From positions 55,381,001 to 55,445,000 of the forward strand of contig OX031057.1 in the NCBI GenBank assembly GCA_943736015.1: a DNA stretch of 64,000 bases, in the 5' to 3' direction. This document shows, one piece after another, positions 1 to 7,945 of the stretch; within the stretch, counting starts at the first letter, position 1, and every line of letters begins with the position of its first letter. Under the pieces are notes generated by a model. That model was not told the DNA's origin, did no database searches, and was given only the letters and a program-made list of their open reading frames with translations. Both the position numbers and the translations under genes were made by a program. The DNA comes from Tridacna crocea. Lineage: Eukaryota > Mollusca > Bivalvia > Cardiida > Cardiidae.

Positions 1-2
1 AT

Positions 3-803
3 AAGGTTGGAAGCATTCATATTTTGTTTGAAACATCATTGGGTGACCCCTTACCAGAATTGTTAAAATCATTCCCATGGGGTCATATTTGGGCTTTGCC
101 CGGGCGCACTCTGTTTTACATAGAAATTTAGAAGGAAATCTTTAAAACTTCTTCTGGTGACAAATCATAATGGCTAGAACATTCCTATTTAGTGTGTAGC
201 ATTAACTGATGATCTTCTACCAAAATTGTTGAAATTATCCTTCTGCGGTCATATTTGGGCACTGCCCGGGCGCACCCTATTTTACAATCTTTAAAAATCT
301 TCTTGTGACAAACCATAAGGCTGAGGGCGTTCATATTTTGTTTGAAGCATTATTGGGTGACCCCTTACCAAAATTGTTAAAATTATTCCCCTTGAGTCAT
401 ATTTGGGCTTTGCCCGGGCACACCCTATTTTACATAGAAACAAAGAAGGAAACCTTTAATAAATCTTTTTCTGACAAACCGTAATGGCTAGAGCATTCAT
501 ATTTGCTATGTAGCAAAATCTGATAATCTTCTACCAAAATTGCTAGAATTATCCCTCTGTGGTCATATTTGGGCTCTGCCCGGGCGCACCCTATTTTACA
601 TAGAAACAAAGAAGGTAATCTTTTAAAGATCTACTTGTGACAAACCATAAAGGCTAGAGCATTCATATTTTGCATGTAGCATCATCTAGTGACCCTTTAT
701 AAAAATGATTAAAATTATCCCCTTAGGGTCATATTTTGGCTCTATGCCCTGGTGCACACTATTTCACATGGAATCATAGAAGGAAATTTTTAAAATCAGT
801 TCC
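3..803 (+). repeat. Five tandem ~166-bp units in an alternating two-type pattern
   Basis: Units start at about 3, 169, 317, 483 and 649, giving lengths of 166, 148, 166, 166 and about 155 bp. The second unit is short because it lacks about 18 bp after TATTTTAC (near 281). Each carries a GTCATATTTGGGC block followed by GCCCGGGC, for example 98-105; the palindrome is degraded in the fifth unit near 745. Units 1 and 3 share ATTGGGTGACCCCTTACCA, while units 2 and 4 share GATNATCTTCTACCAAAATTG, so the real repeat is a dimer of about 314-332 bp. Unit 5 is more like the first type but diverged. The units are well diverged from one another, unlike the near-identical copies of the array to the right. 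I see no coding potential. Confidence 0.85.
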
Positions 804-809
804 ATCTAA

Positions 810-846
810 AAAGGAGAAATTGTTTGTAACAAGCAATTTCTCCTTT
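810..846 (+). repeat. 13-bp perfect inverted repeat, related to the array hairpin
   Basis: AAAGGAGAAATTG (810-822) pairs perfectly with CAATTTCTCCTTT (834-846) around an 11-nt loop. The following CACAATCTTTTCTACC (848-863) matches, with one change, the reverse complement of the sequence just before the hairpin in every array unit (CACAATGTTTTCTACC). The flank therefore holds a diverged, inverted copy of the array's hairpin block, and the two regions share an ancestral element. Confidence 0.75.
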
Positions 847-1172
847 CTCACAATCTTTTCTACCATATAGATCACTTATTTTTCATTTTAGATACATTTT
901 AAAATGTCGTCTGCAATTTGTTTCAATTTGGAACGGTTTAAAATTTTGTCGTCTGGTAATGGCTAAACTACAAGTCAAAAAGGGAACAAGACACTGTGAA
1001 GAGAAAAATTGATGATAAGCAGCAGCTTTTAGCTCCACTGGCCAAAGACAAAGAAGAAAATCTGTAAACATATTTTTGTGACAAACCCCACGGTATGCCT
1101 TATTTGAAAAGAATTAATAGCCTGCCCTTGATAAACCATATAAGTTACAAATATACTCAGGTGAGCGATATA

Positions 1173-1187
1173 GGACCATCATGGTCC
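1173..1187 (+). repeat. Terminal palindrome GGACCATCATGGTCC
   Basis: A 7-bp stem with a 1-nt centre lies immediately before CTCTTG and the T tract where array sequence begins. A stem-loop a few bases from the 3' end is a known feature of Helitron/Helentron-class elements. The canonical Helitron CTRR end is not present; the bases after the stem are TCTTGTTT. Confidence 0.6.
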
Positions 1188-1615
1188 TCTTGTTTCTTTT
1201 TCATTTTCTCTCACTAGGGCCAATGATTTGGTTACGATGACCATCTCACCCATACTTGACTGATACGTGCTGCGCATAAAATCGTAAAATCAACTTTGAC
1301 ATTTTCGGAGGCAACTGATACCTGTTAAACAAATCAAAGAAAGGTAATCAAAATTTTTCCCTGTTTTTTTACCAGGGTCATGAAAACATTGAACCAATTT
1401 TGACGACCGTGCGAGTCAAAAGTCAATTTTATGTTTAATCGCTGCGCAAAAATATAAAATTCAGAAGCAACTGGTTGCTGTTGTGGAAACTTTTTCCGAT
1501 AAAAAAATCTTGTTCTTGTTTGAAGAATTTAGAAGTAGGCCATAAAGATACAATAAGATGTAAGAATAACTAAAAATCAGTTTTTTTCTTCGATAGGGTA
1601 GAAAACATTGTGGGA

Positions 1616-1651
1616 AAAGGAGAAAATGCTGGTAACCTGCATTTCTCCTTT
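1616..1651 (+). repeat. Hairpin present in every array unit (representative copy)
   Basis: AAAGGAGAAAATGC pairs with GCATTTCTCCTTT with one unpaired A; the loop contains the palindrome GGTAACC. The same block is at 3306-3341 in unit 2 and about +423 in the others. Variants in the loop (TGGAAACC in units 9, 11, 14, 18; TGGATACC in 25; TGCATACC in 31) keep the stem. Changes inside the arm occur too, such as TTCTACTTT in units 10, 15 and 19. A diverged inverted copy lies at 810-846. Confidence 0.8.
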
Positions 1652-1761
1652 CCTCAGATTATTTTCAAAAGCCTTCTCTTTCAGGGGTGTTAATAAAAGG
1701 CGTCATTGTGTGGTAAAAGGTTAATAAGAATAAAAAGATTCCCCCCCCCCTTTCCCATCAG

Positions 1762-1919
1762 CCAATCAAATCTCTTCCCTCTCTGAAATTATCCAATCAG
1801 AGAAGCTTTAAGGAAATCAGAACGGGAACCAAGAGCCAAAATCAGAATGGGAACCAACAGCCAATCAGATATTCAACAGCCAATCAGAGAGCTTCAAAAT
1901 CGCTCCAAAATGGCGCCAT
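1762..1919 (+). promoter_or_regulatory. CCAAT-box cluster and ATGGCGCCAT palindrome (representative copy)
   Basis: Four CCAAT pentamers, all on the plus strand, lie at 1762, 1793, 1861 and 1880; three read GCCAATCA, close to the NF-Y site. Two further near-matches (ACCAAGAGCCAAAATCAG and ACCAACAG) fill the gaps, so the block looks like a degenerate repeat of a CCAATCAGA motif. It is followed at 1910-1919 by the perfect 10-bp palindrome ATGGCGCCAT, which contains GCCAT (the YY1/Pho core) on both strands. The order CCAAT cluster, GC-rich palindrome, TATA-like site matches animal RNA polymerase II promoters. The block is kept in all complete units. Promoter activity is inferred only. Confidence 0.45.
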
Positions 1920-1951
1920 AATTTATCGAAAAAAACAGTGAAAAAAAACGG

Positions 1952-1959
1952 CATAAAAG
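1952..1959 (+). promoter_or_regulatory. TATA-like box CATAAAAG (representative copy)
   Basis: CATAAAAG lies 72 bp after the last CCAAT box (start to start) and 33 bp after the palindrome. A TATA box here would put a start site near 1980-1985. A second AT-rich site, GATTTAAAG, follows at 1962. The core is unchanged in nearly all units; only the next bases vary (AGCGG in units 2-4, AGTAG in unit 5, AAAAAGG in unit 34, AGTGG elsewhere). Confidence 0.35.
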
Positions 1960-1963
1960 TGGA

Positions 1964-2220
1964 TTTAAAGTCTTCTTTAAAGGCTGCTGTGCAGTCCTTG
2001 GCGAACTGCCAGGCATGCACCATCCACACATGCCAGATTTAACTGAAAATGGGCAAACATTTAAGAAAATAGGGGCGCAGCAGACCTTGTTATGGTCTTT
2101 TCAAGCCCCTTGCAAGAATGCAAGAATTACTTCCCTTAGACCCTCGATGCAAGCCCCCCCCCCAAGCACTTCACTGGATTCGCTTTTCTAACTCAGCCCA
2201 CAATAAATGCTGCACATTGA
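1964..2220 (+). ncRNA. Possible short structured noncoding RNA (representative copy)
   Basis: Between the TATA-like site and an AATAAA the sequence makes six short hairpins in a row: TTTAAAG/CTTTAAA (1964-1981), GGCTGC/GCAGTCC with one bulge (1982-1997), CTTGGC/GCCAGG with one G-T pair (1997-2013), GGCATG/CATGCC (2012-2034), AGACC/GGTCT (2082-2098) and CTTGC/GCAAG (2109-2124). Neighbouring stems 2-4 overlap by one or two bases, so they may be alternatives. I recognise no known RNA family. Array homogenisation keeps all sequence alike, so conservation among units is no evidence of function. Transcription is not shown. It may simply be AT-rich satellite with chance stems. Confidence 0.2.
2202..2207 (+). 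terminator. AATAAA polyadenylation-like signal (representative copy)
   Basis: AATAAA lies 250 bp after the TATA-like box, followed by AATAAG near 2230 and TGTACAGTGT near 2247. It could end a transcript of about 240 nt. AATAAA is common in AT-rich DNA by chance, so the call is weak. Confidence 0.25.
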
Positions 2221-2260
2221 AACTTTCAATAAGCCAAAGTGATCAATGTACAGTGTAAAA

Positions 2261-2440
2261 AAGCCCCAGAAATTAATGCAACAAATGGCTAAAAAAAGAC
2301 TGAAAACTCTTTTTGTTGCTTCCTATTGCATATATCAAACAAAGGCAAATGAAGTGTAATTTTTCTAATCTCTTCAAACCGCAACAAGAAACCCAGTTAC
2401 GTTGACTACAGTCTCATATATGCCAGTTACGCTCATGCGA
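2261..2440 (+). repeat. 180-bp subrepeat A of the unit
   Basis: Starts AAGCCCCAGAAATTAATG and ends GCCAGTTACGCTCATGCGA. It is the closest relative of subrepeat B: both share CCCAGAAA-TAATG, TGGCTAAAAAAAGACTGAA, TATTGCATA-ATCAAACAAA and GTTGACTAC-GTCTCA at the same spacing of exactly 180 bp. Confidence 0.8.
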
Positions 2441-2620
2441 AAACCCCAGAAAATAATGTGACAAGTGGCTAAAAAAAGACTGAATGCTTCTTATTGCATA
2501 AATCAAACAAATGGAACAAAATTTTTAATGTATATTTTTTTCCTCCAATCTCTTTATACCATGAAGACAAGTCTATTTATGTTGACTACGGTCTCAAAGG
2601 TGCCGGTTACCTATCCGTGA
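2441..2620 (+). repeat. 180-bp subrepeat B of the unit
   Basis: Starts AAACCCCAGAAAATAATG and ends with GGTGCCGGTTACCTATCCGTGA (GTATCC in most units). Its first half matches A; its second half (GTCTCAAAGGTGCCGGTTAC) matches C, so it bridges two subtypes. Confidence 0.8.
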
Positions 2621-2800
2621 AAACGCGAAAAATCGACTTACGGAACAGTTCATAGCAGATGACACCTATTGCTTGATAGGTCAAATATAGGGAACTTAAT
2701 TTCTAATATCTGTTTTTTACTTCTCTAGCCTTTTTTTACCGTGACAACTAACCCATTTAGGTTGTCTATTGTCTCGCAGGTGCCGGTTACGTACCCGCAA
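2621..2800 (+). repeat. 180-bp subrepeat C of the unit
   Basis: Starts AAACGCGAAAAATCGACTTA and ends GTGCCGGTTACGTACCCGC. It is very similar to D over AAAATCGACTTACGGAACA, ATAGCAGA-GACA and CTGTTGCTT, again exactly 180 bp apart. Recombination between C and D made the short unit 11. Confidence 0.85.
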
Positions 2801-2966
2801 AAACATGAAAAATCGACTTACGGAACATTTTATAGCAGACGACAACTGTTGCTTAAAGTCAATTATAGGGATTTTTCTATTTTTTCTTTTTCATTTTCTC
2901 TCACTAGGGCCAATGATTTGGTTACGATGACCATCTCACCCATACTTGACTGATACGTGCTGCGCA
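2801..2966 (+). repeat. Subrepeat D of the unit (~166 bp)
   Basis: Starts AAACATGAAAAATCGACTTA and runs through the pyrimidine tract TTTTTCATTTTCTCTCACTAG to GCTGCGCA. Its first half is close to C, its second half diverged. The left edge of the array (1193) falls inside the T-rich part of this subrepeat. A 70-codon frame starting upstream (2741-2953) crosses the C/D boundary and is conserved only as repeat sequence. Confidence 0.75.
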
Positions 2967-3138
2967 TAAAATCGTAAAATCAACTTTGACATTTTCGGAG
3001 GCAACTGATACCTGTTAAACAAATCAAAGAAAGGTAATCAAAATTTTTCCCTGTTTTCTTACCAGGGTCATGAAAACATTGAACCAATTTTGACGACCGT
3101 GCGAGTCAAAAGTCAATTTTATGTTTAATCGCTGCGCA
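2967..3138 (+). repeat. Diverged subrepeat E of the unit (~172 bp)
   Basis: The TGCTGCGCA before it (ending 2966) recurs as CGCTGCGCA 172 bp later. Both are followed by related AAAAT/GCAACTG text, and E keeps a pyrimidine tract ending in AG (CTGTTTTCTTACCAG) where C and D have theirs. Similarity to A-D is weak by eye. Confidence 0.5.
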
Positions 3139-3300
3139 AAAATATAAAATTCAGAAGCAACTGGTTGCTGTTGCGGCAACTTTTTCCGATAAAAAAATCT
3201 TGTTCTTGTTTGAAGAATTTAGAAGTAGGCCATAAAGATACAATAAGATGTAAGAATAACTAAAAATCAGTTTTTTTCTTTGATAGGGTAGAAAACATTG
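3139..3300 (+). repeat. Weak subrepeat F of the unit
   Basis: Follows the second CGCTGCGCA and holds AGAAGCAACTGGTTGCTGTTG (the palindrome CAACTGGTTG lies inside it), then a T tract and GATAGGGTAG. Its relation to the other subrepeats rests mainly on spacing and the T tract. Confidence 0.35.
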
Positions 3301-4568
3301 TGGGAAAAGGAGAAAATGCTGGTAACCTGCATTTCTCCTTTCCTCAGATTATTTTCAAAAGCCTTCTCTTTCAGGGGTGTTAATAAAAGGCGTCATTGTG
3401 TGGTAAAAGGTTAATAAGAATAAACAGATTCCCCCCCTTTCCCATCAGCCAATCAAATCTCTTCCCTCTCTGAAATTATCCAATCAGAGAAGCTTTAAGG
3501 AAATCAGATTGGGAACCAAGAGCCAAAATCAGAATGGGAACCAACAGCCAATCAGATATTCAACAGCCAATCAGAGAGCTTCAAAATCGCTCCAAAATGG
3601 CGCCATAATTTATCGAAAAAAACAGTGAAAAAAAACGGCATAAAAGCGGATTTAAAGTCTTCTTTAAAGGCTGCTGTGCAGTCCTTGGCGAACTGCCAGG
3701 CATGCACCATCCACACATGCCAGATTTCACTGAAAATGGGCAAACATTTAAGAAAATAGGGGCGCAGCAGACCTTGTTATGGTCTTTTCAAGCCCCTTGC
3801 AAGAATGCAAGAATTACTTCCCTTAGACCCTCGATGCAAGCCCCCCCCCAAGCACTTCACTGGATTCGCTTTTCTAACTCAGCCCACAATAAATGCTGCA
3901 CATTGAAACTTTCAATAAGCCAAAGTGATCAATGTACAGTGTAAAAAAGCCCCAGAAATTAATGCAACAAATGGCTAAAAAAAGACTGAAAACTCTTTTT
4001 GTTGCTTCCTATTGCATATATCAAACAAAGGCAAATGAAGTGTAATTTTTCTAATCTCTTCAAACCGCAACAAGAAACCCAGTTACGTTGACTACAGTCT
4101 CATATATGCCAGTTACGCTCATACGAAAACCCCAGAAAATAATGTGACAAGTGGCTAAAAAAAGACTGAATGCTTCTTATTGCATAAATCAAACAAATGG
4201 AACAAAATTTTTAATGTATATTTTTTTCCTCCAATCTCTTTATACCATGAAGACAAGTCTATTTATGTTGACTACGGTCTCAAAGGTGCCGGTTACGTAT
4301 CCGAGAAAACGCGAAAAATCGACTTACGGAACAGTTCATAGCAGATGACACCTGTTGCTTGATAGGTCAAATATAGGGAACTTAATTTCTAATATCTGTT
4401 TTTTACTTCTCTAGCCTTTTTTTACCGTGACAACAAACCCATTTAGGTTGTCTATTGTCTCGCAGGTGCCGGTTACGTACCCGCGAAAACATGAAAAATC
4501 GACTTACGGAACATTTTATAGCAGACGACAACTGTTGCTTAAAGTCAATTATAGGGATTTTTCTATTT

Positions 4569-6257
4569 TTTCTTTTTCATTTTCTCTCACTAGGGCCAAT
4601 GATTTGGTTACGATGACCATCTCACCCATACTTGACTGATACGTGCTGCGCATAAAATCGTAAAATCAACTTTGACATTTTCGGAGGCAACTGATACCTG
4701 TTAAACAAATCAAAGAAAGGTAATTAAAATTTTTCCCTGTTTTCTTACCAGGGTCATGAAAACATTGAACCAATTTTGACGACTGTGCGAGTCAAAAGTC
4801 AATTTTATGTTTAATCGCTGCGCAAAAATATAAAATTCAGAAGCAACTGGTTGCTGTTGTGGAAACTTTTTCCGATAAAAAAATCTTGTTCTTGTTTGAA
4901 GAATTTAGAAGTAGGCCATAAAGATACAATAAGATGTAAGAATAACTAAAAATCAGTTTTTTTCTTCGATAGGGTAGAAAACATTGTGGGAAAAGGAGAA
5001 AATTCTGGTAACCTGCATTTCTCCTTTCCTCAGATTATTTTCAAAAGCCTTCTCTTTCAGGGGTGTTAATAAAAGGCATCATTGTGTGGTAAAAGGTTAA
5101 TCAGAATAAACAGATTCCCCCCCCTTTCCCATCAGCCAATCAAATCTCTTCCCTCTCTGAAATTATCCAATCAGAGAAGCTTTAAGGAAATCAGAATGGG
5201 AACCAAGAGCCAAAATCAGAATGGGAACCAACAGCCAATCAGATATTCAACAGCCAATCAGAGAGCTTCAAAATCGCTCCAAAATGGCGCCATAATTTAT
5301 CGAAAAAAACAGTGAAAAAAAACGGCATAAAAGCGGATTTAAAGTCTTCTTTAAAGGCTGCTGTGCAGTCCTTGGCGAACTGCCAGGCATGCACCATCCA
5401 CACATGCCAGATTTCACTGAAAATGGGCAAACATTTAAGAAAATAGGGGCGCAGCAGACCTTGTTATGGTCTTTTCAAGCCACATGCAAGAATGCAAGAA
5501 TTACTTCCCTTAGACCCTCGATGCAAGCCCCCCCCCCCAAGCACTTCACTGGATTCGCTTTTCTAACTCAGCCCACAATAAATGCTGCACATTGAAACTT
5601 TCAATAAGCCAAAGTGATCAATGTACAGTGTAAAAAAGCCCCAGAAATTAATGCAACAAATGGCTAAAAAACGACTGAAAACTCTTTTTGTTGCTTCCTA
5701 TTGCATATATCAAACAAAGGCAAATGAAGTGTAATTTTTCTAATCTCTTCAAACCGCAACAAGAAACCCAGTTACGTTGACTACAGTCTCATATATGCCA
5801 GTTACGCTCATGCGAAAACCCCAGAAAATAATGTGACAAGTGGCTAAAAAAAGACTGAATGCTTCTTATTGCATAAATCAAACAAATGGAACAAAATTTT
5901 TAATGTATATTTTTTTCCTCCAATCTCTTTATACCATGAAGACAAGTCTATTTATGTTGACTACGGTCTCAAAGGTGCCGGTTACGTATCCGTGAAAACG
6001 CGAAAAATTGACTTACGGAACAGTTCATAGCAGATGACACCTGTTGCTTGATAGGTCAAATATAGGGAACTTAATTTCTAATATCTGTTTTTTACTTCTC
6101 TAGCCTTTTTTTACCGTGACAACAAACCCATTTAGGTTGTCTATTGTCTCGCAGGTGCCGGTTACGTACCCGCGAAAACATGAAAAATCGACTTACGGAA
6201 CATTTTTTAGCAGACGACAACTGTTGCTTAAAGTCAATTATAGGGATTTTTCTATTT
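4569..6257 (+). repeat. Array unit 3 (1,689 bp)
   Basis: Carries GGTAATTAAAA near 4719 (shared with unit 4), GACTGTGCG near 4782, AAAATTCTGG near 4999, GGCATCATT near 5075, GCCACATGC near 5479, AAAACGACTG near 5669 and CATTTTTTAGC near 6202. Confidence 0.95.
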
Positions 6258-7945
6258 TTTCTTTTTCATTTTCTCTCACTAGGGCCAATGATTTGGTTAC
6301 GATGACCATCTCACCCATACTTGACTGATACGTGCTGCGCATAAAATCGTAAAATCAACTTTGACATTTTCGGAGGCAACTGATACCTGTTAAACAAATC
6401 AAAGAAAGGTAATTAAAATTTTTCCCTGTTTTCTTACCAGGGTCATGAAAACATTGAACCAATTTTGACGACCGTGCGAGTCAAAAGTCAATTTTATGTT
6501 TAATCGCTGCGCAAAAATATAAAATTCAGAAGCAACTGGTTGCTGTTGCGGAAACTTTTTCCGATAAAAAAATCTTGTTCTTGTTTGAAGAATTTAGAAG
6601 TAGGCCATAAAGATACAATACGTTGTAAGAATAACTAAAAATCAGTTTTTTTCTTTGATAGGGTAGAAAACATTGTGGGAAAAGGAGAAAATGCTGGTAA
6701 CCTGCATTTCTCCTTTCTTCAGATTATTTTCAAAAGCCTTCTCTTTCAGGGGTGTTAATAAAAGGCGTCATTGTGTGGTAAAAGGTTAATAAGAATAAAA
6801 AGATTCCCCCCCCCTTTCCCATCAGCCAATCAAATCTCTTCCCTCTCTGAAATTATCCAATCAGAGAAGCTTTAAGGAAATCAGAATGGGAACCAAGAGC
6901 CAAAATCAGAATGGGAACCAACAGCCAATCAGATATTCAACAGCCAATCAGAGAGCTTCAAAATCGCTCCAAAATGGCGCCAAAATTTATCGAAAAAAAA
7001 ACAGTGAAACAAAACGGCATAAAAGCGGATTTAAAGTCTTCTTTAAAGGCTGCTGTGCAGTCCTTGGCGAACTGCCAGGCATGCACCATCCACACATGCC
7101 AGATTTCACTGAAAATGGGCAAACATTTAAGAAAATAGGGGCGCAGCAGACCTTGTTATGGTCTTTTCAAGCCCCTTGCAAGAATGCAAGAATTACTTCC
7201 CTTAGACCCTCGATGCAAGCCCCCCCAAGCACTTCACTGGATTCGCTTTTCTAACTCAGCCCACAATAAATGCTGCACATTGAAACTTTCAATAAGCCAA
7301 AGTGATCAATGTACAGTGTAAAAAAGCCCCAGAAATTAATGCAACAAATGGCTAAAAAAAGACTGAAAACTCTTTTTGTTGCTTCCTATTGCATATATCA
7401 AACAAAGGCAAATGAAGTGTAATTTTTCTAATCTCTTCAAACCGCAACAAGAAACCCAGTTACGTTGACTACAGTCTCATATATGCCAGTTACGCTCATG
7501 CGAAAACCCCAGAAAATAATGTGACAAGTGGCTAAAAAAAGACTGAATGCTTCTTATTGCATAAATCAAACAAATGGAACAAAATTTTTAATGTATATTT
7601 TTTTCCTCCAATCTCTTTATACCATGAAGACAAGTCTATTTATGTTGACTACGGTCTCAAAGGTGCCGGTTACGTATCCGTGAAAACGCGAAAAATGGAC
7701 TTACGGAACAGATCATAGCAGATGACACCTGTTGCTTGATAGGTCAAATATAGGGAACTTAATTTCTAATATCTGTTTTTTACTTCTCTAGCCTTTTTTT
7801 ACCGTGACAACAAACCCATTTAGGTTGTCTATTGTCTCGCAGGTGCCGGTTACGTACCCGCGAAAACATGAAAAATCGACTTACAGAACATTTTATAGCA
7901 GACGACAACTGTTGCTTAAAGTCAATTATAGGGATTTTTCTATTT
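6258..7945 (+). repeat. Array unit 4 (1,688 bp)
   Basis: Private variants: AATACGTTG near 6618, CTTTCTTCAG near 6714, and GGCGCCAAAATTT near 6977, the only copy where the ATGGCGCCAT palindrome is broken. GTGAAACAAAACGG near 7005, AAAATGGACTT near 7692 and TTACAGAAC near 7881 also occur only here. Confidence 0.95.

Larger units (their letters stand above)
1..1192 (+). mobile_element. 3' part of a probable non-autonomous Helentron/pearl-like element
   Basis: The segment has a tandem core of about 166-bp units (3-803), then a single-copy tail of about 390 bp, then a 15-nt hairpin ending five bases before the T tract where the 1.69-kb array starts. Tandem core repeats, a unique tail and a terminal stem-loop, joined to a T-rich target, are the known layout of pearl/DINE-1-type elements (Helentron-associated elements that insert between two Ts). 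The core motif and the tail end (GGTGAGCGATA then a hairpin then CTCTTGT) resemble repeats I recall from bivalve genomes; this is memory, not a search. The 5' end lies outside the window, and I see no transposase or Rep/helicase gene. It could instead be ordinary satellite at the edge of the array. Confidence 0.45.
804..1192 (+). other. Single-copy tail between the 166-bp repeats and the array
   Basis: This is AT-rich sequence with two hairpins (annotated separately). Near 1070-1090 the string TTTTTGTGACAAACCCC resembles the end of a core unit, so part of the tail may derive from the core repeat. A 62-codon open frame on the minus strand (883-1071) has no recognisable motif and is likely chance. 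Nothing else is visible. Confidence 0.5.
1193..2882 (+). repeat. Array unit 1 (1,690 bp), next to the mobile element
   Basis: The leftmost unit. Distinct variants are a ten-C tract (1741-1750), AACGGGAACC near 1821, TTAACTGAA near 2039 where other units have TTCACTGAA, TTACCTATCC near 2608, and GACAACTAACCC near 2740. TGTTTTTTTACC near 1363 is shared only with unit 5. Its many private changes fit an edge unit that escapes homogenisation. Confidence 0.95.
2883..4568 (+). repeat. Array unit 2 (1,686 bp)
   Basis: Private variants: GCGGCAACT near 3173, CAGATTGGGAACC near 3505, CTCATACGAAA near 4118, TCCGAGAAAACG near 4300. AAGCGG after the TATA-like site is shared with units 3 and 4. Confidence 0.95.

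Noticed and set aside
883-1071. 62-codon minus-strand open frame in the flank
   Set aside because: No motif, no neighbour gene, AT-rich repeat-element context; chance frame.
1616-1651. Helitron 3' end formed by the unit hairpin
   Set aside because: The stem is not followed at about 10 bp by CTRR on either strand; only CCTCAG follows on the plus strand.
2741-2953. 70-codon plus-strand open frame in nearly every unit (starts MTTNPFRLS)
   Set aside because: It crosses the border of two noncoding subrepeats. Units 8, 26, 29 and 33 change the start or early codons, unit 11 deletes it in part, and unit 31/32 lacks a copy. Most substitutions alter the amino acid. It is best explained as chance in a homogenised repeat.
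3552-3743. 63-codon minus-strand open frame repeated in most units (starts MPIFSEIWH)
   Set aside because: Its recurrence is explained by repeat identity. Extra or missing bases in the A-rich tract break it in units 4, 20, 21, 24, 26, 33, 35-38 and others, and the changes seen include amino-acid replacements. No motif is recognisable, so I see no sign of selection on a protein.
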